A stretch of 64,000 nucleotides of DNA from Deltaproteobacteria bacterium (GCA_016218815.1 JACRCX010000051.1:1-64000); one strand, 5' to 3'; shown: positions 43,989 through 53,973, counted from the stretch's first letter. Notes: generated by a model from the sequence alone, not told the origin. Made by a program: numbers and translations.

Positions 43989-45512
43989 TCACCCGCGCGG
44001 CCGCGCGGCCGCCTTGCGCACCTCCTCCCGGTCGTCGAAATGCCGCTTCTCGCGGCCGACGATCTGGTAGTCCTCGTGCCCCTTCCCCGCCACCAGCAGC
44101 ACGTCGCCCGCCGACGCCTGCGACACCAGCGCCTCGATCGCGACCCCCCGATCGACCTCCCGCGCGTACGCCCCCGCCTCGCCCCCCAGCTTCGCCAGCT
44201 CCACGCGCCGCAGCCCCGCCTCGCGAAGGCCCGGCTCGATCTCGTCGAGGATCGCTTCCGGGTCCTCCGTGCGCGGATTGTCGCTCGTCAGCACGATGCG
44301 ATCGCCCCCCGCCGCCACACGGCCCATCTCGGGGCGCTTGCCGCGATCCCGATCCCCGCCGCAGCCGAAGAGCACCCACAGCCGCCCGCGACAAAGCGGA
44401 CGCAGCGTGGCCACCGCGTGCGCCAGCGCGTCCGGCGTGTGCGAGTAGTCCACGAACGCGTGGACGCCCGCGCGCACCGGCACCCGCTCCAGCCGCCCCG
44501 GCACCGCCGCCACGCCCGCCGCGCCGCGCACCGCCGCCCCCAGCGGCACGCCGGCGGCGTGCGCCAGGCCCACGGCGGCCAGGAGGTTGGCGACGTTGTG
44601 CTCGCCGATCATCCGCACGTCCGCCTCGTGCCGCTCGCCGAAACAGCGGAGCACCGCATGGGTGCCCGCGGCCTCGTAGCGGACGTCCTCGACCCCGAGG
44701 TCCGCCTTCGCGCCGGGCCGCGTGGAGAACCGCGCGACCCGCGCCCCCGCCTCGCGCGCGGCGCCGGCGAAGCGGTCGCCCGCCGCGTCGTCCAGCGTGA
44801 TCACGGCCAGGGCGCCCGACTCCAGGTGCCCGCGGAACAGGCGGAGCTTCGCCTCCTCGTAGGCGGCCAAGGTCTGGTGGAAGTCCAGGTGGTCGCGCGA
44901 AAGGTTGGTGAAGGCGGCGCCGCGGAAGCGCAGGCCGGTGACGCGGCCGAGCGCCAGGGCGTGCGACGAAACTTCGATCGCGACGTGGGTTACGCCGGCC
45001 GCGACCATGCGCGCCCCCAGCTCGGTCAGCGCCAGCGCGTCGGGCGTGGTGTGCGTCGCGGGCGCGGCGCGCCCGCCGAAACGGAACTCGATCGTGCCGA
45101 TCACGCCGGGCACCAGGCCCGCGGCCGCCAGCGCGCCCTCCAGGAGGTAGCTGACCGTCGTCTTGCCGTTCGTCCCCGTGACGCCGAGCAGCACGAGCCG
45201 CTCCATGGGGCGGCCGTGGAACGCGGCGGCGATCGAGGCCAGCGCCGCGACGGGGTCCTCCACCTGGACCCAGACCGCGCGCCCGCGAAGTTGCGGGTCG
45301 AGCGGGGCGGCGGCGACGACGGCGACGGCGCCGCGGCCGACCGCGTCGGCGGCGAAGCGCACGCCGTCGACATTCGTGCCCGGCAGGGCGACGAAGCAGG
45401 TCCCGGGACCGGCGCGGCGGCTGTCGAGGGCGACGTCGGCGATCGCGACGGTGTCGTCGCCGTGCACGGCGAGCACGCGGGCGCCCTCGAGCAGCACGCG
45501 CAGGGCGATCAT
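43989..45512 (-). CDS. murE: UDP-N-acetylmuramoylalanyl-D-glutamate 2,6-diaminopimelate ligase
   Basis: 507 residues, ATG at 45512 overlapping the PBP stop (ATGA). Mur-ligase landmarks: ATP-binding TGTNGKTT near residue 113, EVSSHAL near 175, the UDP-binding N-terminal domain, and TSDNPRTEDP near 415. The DNPR sequence is specific for meso-diaminopimelate as the third stem residue, so the organism has A1-gamma peptidoglycan. It is the last gene of the cell-wall cluster here; murF and mraY do not follow. Confidence 0.95.
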   Translation of the reverse strand: MIALRVLLEGARVLAVHGDDTVAIADVALDSRRAGPGTCFVALPGTNVDGVRFAADAVGRGAVAVVAAAPLDPQLRGRAVWVQVEDPVAALASIAAAFHGRPMERLVLLGVTGTNGKTTVSYLLEGALAAAGLVPGVIGTIEFRFGGRAAPATHTTPDALALTELGARMVAAGVTHVAIEVSSHALALGRVTGLRFRGAAFTNLSRDHLDFHQTLAAYEEAKLRLFRGHLESGALAVITLDDAAGDRFAGAAREAGARVARFSTRPGAKADLGVEDVRYEAAGTHAVLRCFGERHEADVRMIGEHNVANLLAAVGLAHAAGVPLGAAVRGAAGVAAVPGRLERVPVRAGVHAFVDYSHTPDALAHAVATLRPLCRGRLWVLFGCGGDRDRGKRPEMGRVAAGGDRIVLTSDNPRTEDPEAILDEIEPGLREAGLRRVELAKLGGEAGAYAREVDRGVAIEALVSQASAGDVLLVAGKGHEDYQIVGREKRHFDDREEVRKAAARPRG

Positions 45513-47614
45513 CGCGGCTCCTCCCCGGGCAGCTCGAACTCCACCGTCACGGTCGCGCCCGGCGGGACGCCGGTGCCGGGCCGGGGGTCCTGGGAGGCGC
45601 CGAGGCCGGCGCCGCGGATGAGCAGCTCCAGGCCGAAGTCGCGCGCGATGCCCAGCGCGGCGCGGATCGTCTCGCCCGTGAAGTCGGGGACCTCGATCAT
45701 CCCGGCCGCGGGGAGCGCCAGCGGCACGCCGGTCACGCCCAGCGCCCCGCCCTCCACCGCGTCCGCCTCGTCGGCCGGCGCCGGCGCCGGCTCGTCCGCC
45801 CGCTGCGGCGCGACGCCGAGGTAGCGCAACGCACGCTCGGCGATGCGGCGGAACACCGGCGCCGCGACGATGCCGCCGTAGTGGTTGATCACCGGCTCGT
45901 CGATCGAGACGCTGATCACCAGCCGCGGGTCCTCCGCGGGCACGAACCCGACGAACGACGCCGTCCACTTGTCCTTGGAGTAGCCCGGCGCGTCCGGATT
46001 CGCCTTCTGCGCCGTGCCCGTCTTGCCGGCGACGTCGAAGCCCGCGATGCGCGCCTCGGTGCCCGTCCCGCCTTCCTCCGTCACCGAGATCAGCATGCTC
46101 GCCACGAGCCGCGCCGTGCGCTCGTCGATCACCCGCCGCCGCGCGGTCGGCGGGTAGTCGGCCACGAGCCGCCCGTCGGCGCCGAGCACGCGGCGCACCA
46201 GGATGGGACGCATCAGCACGCCGCCGTTGGCCACGACCGAGACGGCTGTGGCGAGCTGGAGGTTCGAGACGGAGATGCCCTGGCCGAACGAGATGGCCGC
46301 CAGGTCGACCTCGTACCACTTGCTGTAGTGGCGCAAGAGGCCGCTGGTCTCGCCCGGCACCGGCACCCCCGTCCGCTCGCCGAACCCGAAGCGGCGCAGC
46401 GCGTCGTACAGGCGGCTCTTGCCCAAAACCCCCGCCAGCTTGGCGAGGCAGACGTTGCTCGAGCGCTGGAGACATTGCGTCAGCGTCAGCCACTCGTTGC
46501 GGTGCGCGTCGTGGATCTTGTAGTCGCCGATCGAATACACCCCGTCTTCGCAGTAGATCTGCTCCTCGAGCGGCACCAGGCCGGCGTCCAGCAGGGCGGC
46601 CATGGTGAAGATCTTCAGCGTCGAGCCGGGCTCGAAGCGGTCGGTCAGCGCCCGGTTGCGCCGCTCGTCGGCGTCGAACTCCGCGTAGCGGTTGGGATCG
46701 TAGGTGGGGCCGTTGGCCAGCGCCAGGACCTCGCCCGTGCGCGGGTCCATCACGACCACGCTGCCCGCCTTGCCCTCGAACGCCGCGAGCGCCGCCGCCA
46801 GCTCCTGCTCGGCGATGAACTGGATCGTGCGGTCGATCGCCAGCTCGACCCGCTGCTCCTGCGGCACCTCGACCCGGCCCAGGCCGTCGGCGAAGACCAT
46901 GCGCCCGCGAGCGTCGCGCACGCCGCGCCACACGCGCGGCTCGCTGCGCAACGCGGCGTCGTACTCGTGCTCCAGGCCGTCCAGGCCGCGGGAGTCGTAG
47001 CCGACGAAGCCGACAAGGTGCGCGGCAATGTTGCGGCCGGGATAGAAGCGTTTCGGCTCGCGCGTGAGCTGCACGCCCGGCAGGGCGAGCTTGCGCACGG
47101 CCTCGGCCTCCGCGGGCGTTACGAGGCGCTTCAGCCAGACGAAACGGGAGCCGGAGTGCAGGCGCAGCGCGAGCGTCCGCACGTCCATGCCCAGCGCCCG
47201 AGCCAGCTCCTGCGCCGCGACGTCCGGGTCCTCGAGGTCCTTCGGATTGGCGAACACCGAATCGACATCGACGGTCAGGGCCAGCGCCGCCCCGTTGCGG
47301 TCGACGATCGGGCCGCGCCACACCGGCGGCTGGAACTCCCGCCAATGCTGCTCGTCCGCCATCTCCTGCAACGTCGGCGCCCACTCGATCTGGAGCTGCG
47401 CAGCACGGACGCCCAGGTAGGCCAGGCCGATGCCCAGGAAGACGGCGAGAAGGATGATCCGCTTGCGCACCGCGGCGGCATGCGCGTCGTCCGCGGCCGT
47501 GCGCGCCCGCTGCGGCTTCACCTCGCCGTGGAACAAGCGCCGCAGACGCGCGCCGAGGCTCTCGGAGACCACCGCGGGCGCGGCACCGGAAGGCGGCACG
47601 CGGACGTTGCTCAC
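45509..47614 (-). CDS. ftsI: Penicillin-binding protein 2/3 (FtsI-type) with PASTA domain
   Basis: 701 residues from a GTG at 47614. One N-terminal span (about 52-70), a dimerisation region with RGPIVDRNG at 100-108, and a transpeptidase domain with S331-x-x-K334 (GSTLK), S385-S-N387 and K531-T-G533. A C-terminal PASTA domain (about 638-700) is present, as in Spo VD-type PBPs. It cross-links septal peptidoglycan with FtsW and FtsL. It overlaps both neighbours by four bases and belongs to the dcw operon. Confidence 0.94.
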   Translation of the reverse strand: MSNVRVPPSGAAPAVVSESLGARLRRLFHGEVKPQRARTAADDAHAAAVRKRIILLAVFLGIGLAYLGVRAAQLQIEWAPTLQEMADEQHWREFQPPVWRGPIVDRNGAALALTVDVDSVFANPKDLEDPDVAAQELARALGMDVRTLALRLHSGSRFVWLKRLVTPAEAEAVRKLALPGVQLTREPKRFYPGRNIAAHLVGFVGYDSRGLDGLEHEYDAALRSEPRVWRGVRDARGRMVFADGLGRVEVPQEQRVELAIDRTIQFIAEQELAAALAAFEGKAGSVVVMDPRTGEVLALANGPTYDPNRYAEFDADERRNRALTDRFEPGSTLKIFTMAALLDAGLVPLEEQIYCEDGVYSIGDYKIHDAHRNEWLTLTQCLQRSSNVCLAKLAGVLGKSRLYDALRRFGFGERTGVPVPGETSGLLRHYSKWYEVDLAAISFGQGISVSNLQLATAVSVVANGGVLMRPILVRRVLGADGRLVADYPPTARRRVIDERTARLVASMLISVTEEGGTGTEARIAGFDVAGKTGTAQKANPDAPGYSKDKWTASFVGFVPAEDPRLVISVSIDEPVINHYGGIVAAPVFRRIAERALRYLGVAPQRADEPAPAPADEADAVEGGALGVTGVPLALPAAGMIEVPDFTGETIRAALGIARDFGLELLIRGAGLGASQDPRPGTGVPPGATVTVEFELPGEEPR

Positions 47615-48393
47615 GGCAACACCTCGGCGCCGCCGGCGGCCGCGCCCGGCGCCGCCGCCGGAGGCGCGGGGCTGGTGGCCGGTGGCGCTTCAGGGCGCGG
47701 CTCCACGTGGACCTCTGCCGCGGGTTCGGGCCCGCGGTTCGGCTCCGGTCGCACGCGCCCGCGTCGGCGCGGAGCGGGCGGCGGAACTGCAGGAGGAGGC
47801 GGCAGGCTCGGCGTCACCGCCGTCGACGCGTGCCCTGCCGCCGGGTCCGAGCGCGGGAAGGCGGGCTCCGGCGGGCGGACGCCCGCGGCGCCTCCGCCGG
47901 GCGTCGCGACGGACGTCGCACCCTCCGGGTCGGCGGGAGACACCACGACGGTAGCGGCGGCCCGGTCGGGCGAGCCGGGCTCCGGAGCGGTCGCCACCTC
48001 GATCATCTGATCGTCGCGCGGAACGTCGAGGCCCAGGGCGTCGCGGGCGACCTGCGCCAGGTCGGCGGGCGCCTCGAGCGACGCCAGCTCCAGCTCGAGA
48101 TCCCGCTGGTCGTTCTGGAGCTGGGCCCGCTGCGCGCGCTCCTGGCCCAGGCGGTAGCCCAGGTCCACGACGCGATGGCGGACGTAGATGTGGCTGGCGA
48201 AGGCGGAGACGGCCGCGGCCAGGGCGAAGAGCCAGTAGCCGTAGAAGCGCAACGGCGAGCACACGGGTTCGGCCGAGCCGGTCGCCGAGCGGAAGGGAGT
48301 CTCCGGCGCGGCGGCTTCCCGGTGCTGCGCGTCGGGCGCGCCGGCGTCCGGTTCGGGGTCCGCGAAGGAGTTGGTGCGGCTCAGCTCGGCCAC
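47611..48393 (-). CDS. FtsL-like cell-division membrane protein
   Basis: 260 residues from a GTG at 48393. One membrane span (about 50-70) is followed by a 45-residue coiled coil (GYRLGQERAQRAQLQNDQRD region) and the FtsL-type phrase PADLAQVARDALGLDVP. A very long Pro/Ala-rich tail of about 130 residues follows, including palindromic repeat copy 4; FtsL proteins usually end soon after the coiled coil. Its position between rsmH and ftsI is the main support. Overlaps both neighbours. Confidence 0.82.
   Translation of the reverse strand: MAELSRTNSFADPEPDAGAPDAQHREAAAPETPFRSATGSAEPVCSPLRFYGYWLFALAAAVSAFASHIYVRHRVVDLGYRLGQERAQRAQLQNDQRDLELELASLEAPADLAQVARDALGLDVPRDDQMIEVATAPEPGSPDRAAATVVVSPADPEGATSVATPGGGAAGVRPPEPAFPRSDPAAGHASTAVTPSLPPPPAVPPPAPRRRGRVRPEPNRGPEPAAEVHVEPRPEAPPATSPAPPAAAPGAAAGGAEVLP
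47684..47742. repeat. Intragenic palindromic repeat, copy 4 (left arm lost)
   Basis: GGCGCTTCAGGGCGCGG, an 18-20 base spacer, then a hairpin with CCGCGGGTTCGGGCCCGCGG and the right arm GGTTCGG. The left outer arm CCGAACC is degenerate. It lies in the tail of the FtsL-like gene and is translated as EPNRGPEPAAEVHVEPRPE. Confidence 0.78.
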
Positions 48394-49301
48394 TATGCCA
48401 CCTCCGCCAGACGTTCGATCGCGCGGAGCTTCGCGGAGCGCGCGCGGGGGTTGACCGCCGTCTCGGCGTCGGACGGCCGCTGGGCCCGCCGCGTCAAGAG
48501 GCGCAGGCGCGGCGGCTCCTCCCGCTGCGCGAGCCCGCGCAAGGCGTGCTTCACCAGCCGATCCTCCCCGGAGTGGAAGGAGAGGAAGACGGCGCGCCCG
48601 CCGGGCCGCAATAGACCCGGCAACTCGGCCAGCAGCGCCCCGAGCGCCTCGAGCTCGTGATTGACGATCATGCGGAGCGCCTGGAAGGCGCGAGTCGCCG
48701 CATCGATGCCGCCGGCGCGGGAGCGCCCCAGCGCTGCATGGACGGCGTCGCGCAGCGCGCCGGTCGTCGACAATCGCCCCGCACGACGCCGCTCCAGCAC
48801 CACGCGCGCCACCCGCCCCGCGAAGCGCTCGCCCCCCAACCGTCCGAGCGCGTCCACGAGATCCGCCTCGCGGATCGTGTCCAGGACGGAAGCCGCGTCA
48901 CGCGGGGACGACGGGTCCATCCGCATGTCGAGCGGCCCGTCCGCGCGCAGGGAGAAGCCGCGCGCGGCGTCGTCGAGCTGCAGGGAGGAAACCCCCAGGT
49001 CGCAGAGCAGGCCGTCGACCGCGCGCAGACCCCGCGCCGCCAGGAGCGCCCGCAGCTCCGAGAAGTCGCCGTGCACCAGCACGCAGCGATCCTTGAACCG
49101 CGCCAACCGCTCCGCCGCCAGCGCCAACGCCGCCGGATCGCGATCGACGCCGACCAAGCGCCCGTCGGGCGAGGACCGCTCGAGGATCGCCTCGGCATGC
49201 CCGCCCAGTCCCACCGTCGCGTCGACGTACACGTGCGCTTCCCCGTCCTCACCAACGCCGAGCCGCGGATCGAGGTGCCCCAGCACCTCGTCCAGCATCA
49301 C
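48393..49301 (-). CDS. rsmH: 16S rRNA (cytosine-1402-N4)-methyltransferase
   Basis: 302 residues from a GTG at 49301. SAM-binding motif I is VDATVGLGGHAEAIL near residue 26; LCDLGVSSLQLDD and FSLRADGPLDMRMD follow, both characteristic. Near the end FLSFHSGEDRLVKHAL and NPRARSAKLRAIER confirm RsmH (MraW). The usual N-terminus H-x-PVL-x-EVL is encoded just upstream (HVPVMLDEVL) but no ATG, GTG or TTG precedes it in frame; a CTG at about 49322 is the only close option. Methylates N4 of C1402 in the ribosomal P site. Confidence 0.93.
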   Translation of the reverse strand: MMLDEVLGHLDPRLGVGEDGEAHVYVDATVGLGGHAEAILERSSPDGRLVGVDRDPAALALAAERLARFKDRCVLVHGDFSELRALLAARGLRAVDGLLCDLGVSSLQLDDAARGFSLRADGPLDMRMDPSSPRDAASVLDTIREADLVDALGRLGGERFAGRVARVVLERRRAGRLSTTGALRDAVHAALGRSRAGGIDAATRAFQALRMIVNHELEALGALLAELPGLLRPGGRAVFLSFHSGEDRLVKHALRGLAQREEPPRLRLLTRRAQRPSDAETAVNPRARSAKLRAIERLAEVA

Positions 49302-49332
49302 CGGAACATGCCCCGCCAGTTCCCAGCCCCCG

Positions 49333-49437
49333 TTCCCTGTCCCCCATCCCGTCCCGCGCTCGCCGGCTCCCCGTTCCCTGTTCCCTGTTCGCCGGTTCCC
49401 AGACCTGCCAGCCCCCAGTCCCCAGTCCCTTTGTCCC
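49333..49437. repeat. Period-7 tandem repeat (GTTCCCT) before rsmH
   Basis: GTTCCCT at 49333, then GTTCCCT GTTCCCT GTTCGCC GGTTCCC in register from 49374, then CCCCAGT CCCCAGT at about 49413-49427. It fills the mraZ-rsmH gap, so it separates two genes that are usually almost contiguous. Confidence 0.82.
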
Positions 49438-49444
49438 GATCGAC

Positions 49445-49891
49445 CTACAGCCCCTTGTCCGCCAGCGCCTTGGCGACCGCGGCCGGGTCGGACAACACGG
49501 TCCGCTGCACGTCGCCGAAGCGTTCCGGATCCCAGATCTCCAGATGGTCGCCCACGCCGACCCAGACCACTTCCTTGCCCACACCCGCCCAGGCGCGCAA
49601 CGCGGGCGGCAACAGCACACGTCCCTGGCCGTCGACCGTCAGCGCGAAAGTCCCGCCCAGGTACCAGCGACGGGCCATGCGCGCCGTCGGGTCGTGCTCC
49701 GCCGCCATCGCCGCCAGGCGCTGCCCGAAGTCACGCCAACGAGCCGTCGGGTAGGCGACCAGGCACGGATCGAGCGACTGCGCGACCGCGAAACCCCGCT
49801 CGTCCCCCTCCGTCAGCTCGGAACGGAAGTTTGACGGGACGCTCGTCCGGCCCTTATGGTCGACACTCGTGCGGACCTGGCCGTGGAACAT
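49445..49891 (-). CDS. mraZ: Transcriptional regulator MraZ
   Basis: 148 residues, the standard length. Two SpoVT/AbrB-like repeats: the first has the core DHKGRTSVPSNFR near residues 11-23, the second has VDGQGRVLLPPALRAWAG near 85-102. The N-terminal FHGQVRTSVDHKGR is typical. MraZ forms rings that bind TGGGN direct repeats and repress the dcw operon. Boxes of that type lie between its promoter and its start codon (49903-49926). Confidence 0.94.
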   Translation of the reverse strand: MFHGQVRTSVDHKGRTSVPSNFRSELTEGDERGFAVAQSLDPCLVAYPTARWRDFGQRLAAMAAEHDPTARMARRWYLGGTFALTVDGQGRVLLPPALRAWAGVGKEVVWVGVGDHLEIWDPERFGDVQRTVLSDPAAVAKALADKGL

Positions 49892-49902
49892 GGCTCGAGA
49901 AC

Positions 49903-49926
49903 CCCATCAGCCCCACCAAATGCCAC
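49903..49926 (-). promoter_or_regulatory. Candidate MraZ boxes in the mraZ leader
   Basis: On the coding strand the 5' leader reads GTGGC-N5-GTGGG-N4-ATGGG, matching the (G)TGGG boxes with 9-10 base period that MraZ rings bind in E. coli and other bacteria. The boxes are about 15-40 bases after the predicted transcript start. Confidence 0.6.
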
Positions 49927-49947
49927 CGGGGGCCACGATGTGGACAG

Positions 49948-49976
49948 ACCGTACGCTCCCATGAATTCGAGGTCAA
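49948..49976 (-). promoter_or_regulatory. Putative sigma70 promoter of the dcw cluster
   Basis: On the minus strand TTGACC (49976-49971) and TACGGT (49953-49948) are separated by exactly 17 bp. The -35 is strong, the -10 weak. An AT-rich block (49976-49992) just upstream could serve as an UP element. Confidence 0.55.
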
Positions 49977-50008
49977 GTTCTTTTTATTGATTCCAGGGGA
50001 TACGACAA

Positions 50009-50034
50009 GTGGGGATTGGTGGGTAAACGGTGGG
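50009..50034 (+). promoter_or_regulatory. Second array of MraZ-like boxes, facing the divergent gene
   Basis: GTGGG at 50009, 50019 and 50030: three exact GTGGG pentamers with 10 and 11 base periods on the plus strand. The third box includes the GTG start codon of the divergent zinc-ribbon protein. Confidence 0.55.
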
Positions 50035-50515
50035 AAACGAGCCTCTAGACGGCACGAAACTGCCGGAAACCAGCCCGGCGAGCGATCCCTGCCCGCGATG
50101 CGGGGCGGAAACGAAAGGACGCGACGCCTGCGCGCGTTGCGGTCTACATCGAGAGCATCGCGAACGCTTCGCCGCGGATACCGCCCTGCCGCCGGGGCTC
50201 GCGGAGAAGTGGGACGCCGTCCTGGCCGCGTGGGACGACGCCGCGGCCCATGCGATCTTCCTCGAGTCCTGCGTCCAGGCCGAGGCGCTCGATCTGGCGG
50301 CGGCCCGCTACCGCGCGTTGCGCGCCGACCCCGCGCGCGCCGAGCGCTGCGGCCGATCGCTGGACCGGATCGTGGCGCTGGCCGAGGCCGGACTGAAGAA
50401 GACGTCGAGCGGAGCGGAGAAGGTCGTGCGCAACCGGCGCATCATCTTCGCGGTGGCCGTGCTCGTGATGCTCGCCTTCCTTTCCCTCGTCGCGTGGGCG
50501 GTGCTCAGCCGGTGA
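50030..50515 (+). CDS. Zinc-ribbon protein with C-terminal membrane anchor
   Basis: 161 residues from a GTG at 50030. A zinc ribbon at about 21-40 has CPRCGAETKGRDACARCGL (C-x2-C...C-x2-C). A helical region of 75 residues follows, then one C-terminal span (about 138-158), so this is a tail-anchored protein with a cytoplasmic ribbon. Divergent from mraZ and possibly under the same regulator. Function unknown. Confidence 0.72.
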   Translation: MGNEPLDGTKLPETSPASDPCPRCGAETKGRDACARCGLHREHRERFAADTALPPGLAEKWDAVLAAWDDAAAHAIFLESCVQAEALDLAAARYRALRADPARAERCGRSLDRIVALAEAGLKKTSSGAEKVVRNRRIIFAVAVLVMLAFLSLVAWAVLSR

Positions 50516-50521
50516 ACCGGT

Positions 50522-50548
50522 GTCGTGAGTCGTGAGTCGTGCGTCGGC
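50522..50548. repeat. Period-7 tandem repeat (GTCGTGA)
   Basis: GTCGTGA GTCGTGA GTCGTGC GTCGGCA, four steps of 7 bases just after the zinc-ribbon stop codon and before the convergent glycosyltransferase end. Confidence 0.75.
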
Positions 50549-50557
50549 AGGCTGCCG

Positions 50558-52057
50558 TCATCCCGCGGACGACGTGCCGAGGACGTGGACCACGCCAAGG
50601 GTCCACACCAGCGAGACGGCGACCGCGGCGGCGGCGAGCCACCAGCGCCAGCGGCGAAGAAGGAGCGCACTGAGCAGCACGGTACCGGCGCCGAGGGCGC
50701 CCAGGCGCAGAGGCCAGACCAGATGCGCGACGACGTTCTTCGGCAGCGCCGGCAGCTCCGAGGGGAAGTAGGCCGTCGCCTGGGCCAGCCGGGCGCCGCC
50801 CGCCAGATCGTGCGCGCAGACGGCCAGGAGGCCGAGACCGGCAACCGTCAGCGCCGCGTCGACCGCCGACCACTCCCCGTCGAGCTTCCGCGCCACGTAC
50901 AGTCCGATCAGGACGGCAACCGGCACGACCGTACCGTACGGGGCGTGGTGGAAGCGATCGCCGAGGATCGCGGTGGTCCCGACGGCCGCGACGGCCCACA
51001 GCACACAGGCGAACTCGAAGGCGCGCCCGCGCTCCTCGCCTTCACCGTCGACCTGTCCAGGACTGCCTGCCGCATCCGAACCGCGCCCTTCAGGGCGCGG
51101 CTCCGCGGCGACGTCAGCCGCGGGTTCAAGCCCGCGGTTCGGTTCCGAAGATGCGCCTCGGCGGCGGAGCGACAGCCCGATCAGCGCCGCGGGCGCCAGG
51201 ACGCTCCAGGGGAAGGCGCCCCACGCCAGCGCCTCGAAATCGACGTCGGCGCCCATGCGGTCGTCCGGTTTGCCCCGGTCCTTCAGCTTCTCTTCGTCCG
51301 CGGGGCTCTCCTCCGCAACGTCCGGGCGGAGGAAGGCGCGCGTGACGGCCGCGCCGTGCAGGACGAGCGCCGGCACGATCAGCGGGGCCGCGATGACGAC
51401 CGCGATGCCGAGCCCCGCGAGCGGGCGCAACGCGCCCCAGGCCGGACTGCGCCCGCCGAAGGCGGCGAACAGGACGATCGCCGCCAGGGGCGGCACGGCG
51501 GCGGGCAGCCCTCCCACGCCCGCGGCCAGGCCGAGCAGCGCCCAACCGGCCCAGGCCACGCGCCGCGGCGTCCCCGGGTCGACGGCCGCCGCGGCCAGCG
51601 CGAGGAACGAGGCGCACGAGGCCGTCACCGCGAGCGCGTCGGGCAGGGCCGAGCGGAAGAGCAGGGCGCACAACGGCGTGGTGGCGAGCACGCCGGCAAC
51701 GAGCGCTCCCGCGCGCGCTCCGCGCCCGCGGCGAACGAGGACGAAGGCGGCCCACACGAGCAGGATGCCGGCGAGGGCGGAGGGCAGGCGCGCCGCGAAC
51801 GCGCCGGGACCGAAGACACGCACGGCCAGGGCGCCCGGCCAGTACGCCGCCGCGGGGCGTTCCAGGTACGACTCGTCGCCGACGGCAGGCGTGAACGCGC
51901 TCGCCGGCCCGTCCTGGGCCATGCGGGCCGCGACGGCGGCGTGGTGCGCCTCCCACGGGGCGCGCAGGTCGCCCTGGCCCAGGCGCGGCAGGAAGATCAG
52001 CGCCGCGCCCAGCGCGAGCCAGTGTGCCGGCTCCAGACGACGAAAGAAGTCCGTCAC
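50558..52057 (-). CDS. ArnT/PMT-like integral membrane glycosyltransferase
   Basis: 499 residues from a GTG at 52057 that overlaps the upstream stop. The start LALGAALIFLPRLGQGDLRA followed by PWEAHHAAVAARM is the PMT/ArnT family hallmark: Asp/Glu in the first loop holds the polyprenyl-phosphate sugar or mannosyl donor. About ten membrane spans are predictable. Palindromic repeat copy 5 is in the middle loop (about residues 305-330) and lengthens it. The donor and acceptor are unknown; transfer of a sugar to lipid or protein in the periplasm is expected. Confidence 0.8.
   Translation of the reverse strand: MTDFFRRLEPAHWLALGAALIFLPRLGQGDLRAPWEAHHAAVAARMAQDGPASAFTPAVGDESYLERPAAAYWPGALAVRVFGPGAFAARLPSALAGILLVWAAFVLVRRGRGARAGALVAGVLATTPLCALLFRSALPDALAVTASCASFLALAAAAVDPGTPRRVAWAGWALLGLAAGVGGLPAAVPPLAAIVLFAAFGGRSPAWGALRPLAGLGIAVVIAAPLIVPALVLHGAAVTRAFLRPDVAEESPADEEKLKDRGKPDDRMGADVDFEALAWGAFPWSVLAPAALIGLSLRRRGASSEPNRGLEPAADVAAEPRPEGRGSDAAGSPGQVDGEGEERGRAFEFACVLWAVAAVGTTAILGDRFHHAPYGTVVPVAVLIGLYVARKLDGEWSAVDAALTVAGLGLLAVCAHDLAGGARLAQATAYFPSELPALPKNVVAHLVWPLRLGALGAGTVLLSALLLRRWRWWLAAAAVAVSLVWTLGVVHVLGTSSAG
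51076..51142. repeat. Intragenic palindromic repeat, copy 5
   Basis: A complete 67-bp copy: CCGAACC, CGCGCCC-TTCA-GGGCGCG, a 17-base spacer, CCGCGGG-TTCAA-CCCGCGG, GGTTCGG. Read in frame as EPNRGLEPAADVAAEPRPEG within a loop of the glycosyltransferase. Confidence 0.9.
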
Positions 52058-52527
52058 AGACCGCTCAGGATCTTGTAGCCGTCCGGCGTGCGGCGCAGCA
52101 CGAGGCGATTGTCGCCGACCTCGCTGAACCAGCGCGACTCGTCGTCCACCGCGCCGGAGACCTGGAAGCGACCGTAGAACGAGTAGTACACCTCGACGCG
52201 ATCCGGGAAGTACACGACGCGCCGGTAGCGGATGTCGTATCGCACTTCCTCGACGCGGGCGAAGCGTCCGGCGAGCCGAGCCTGCAGGCCGACGCGATCG
52301 TAGTCGTCGTTGCCCGGCGGCGAGGCGCCGTCCTCGTAGTAGTCGTCGGCCGTCAAGGCGACGATCTTGGCGAAGTCCTTGGCCTCCAGCGCGATGCGGT
52401 ACTGCTCGCAGAAGTCGATCACGTCCCGGTTGTCCGACGTGTTCTCGACCTCCGTGTTGGGGATGAGATCCTTGGCGCAGCCCACCAGGGCGAGGAGCAC
52501 CGGGACGAGTGCGGCAGAACGAACCAT
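52054..52527 (-). CDS. Small lipoprotein, possible SnoaL/NTF2-like fold
   Basis: 157 residues. The signal peptide ends LLALVGC, an ideal lipobox. The mature part has VIDFCEQYRIALEAKDFAKI followed by VALTADDYYEDG, then four beta strands, which suits a cone-shaped NTF2/SnoaL-like domain of the kind found in periplasmic proteins, though similarity is only in pattern. It is upstream of and overlaps the glycosyltransferase gene, so the two may act together. Confidence 0.7.
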   Translation of the reverse strand: MVRSAALVPVLLALVGCAKDLIPNTEVENTSDNRDVIDFCEQYRIALEAKDFAKIVALTADDYYEDGASPPGNDDYDRVGLQARLAGRFARVEEVRYDIRYRRVVYFPDRVEVYYSFYGRFQVSGAVDDESRWFSEVGDNRLVLRRTPDGYKILSGL

Positions 52528-52599
52528 CCGACCTCCAAGCGGCCCGCGGCCGGCGAGCTTATAGCATGAACCGGTCCGCGAGGCGATTTGTTCCCGCCG

Positions 52600-53973
<1,374 letters not shown>

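Noticed and set aside
45513..47384. Minus-strand continuation of the murE frame upstream of its ATG
   Set aside because: It is an alternative frame across the PBP gene, with no stop codons because of G+C bias; the PBP frame has all catalytic motifs.
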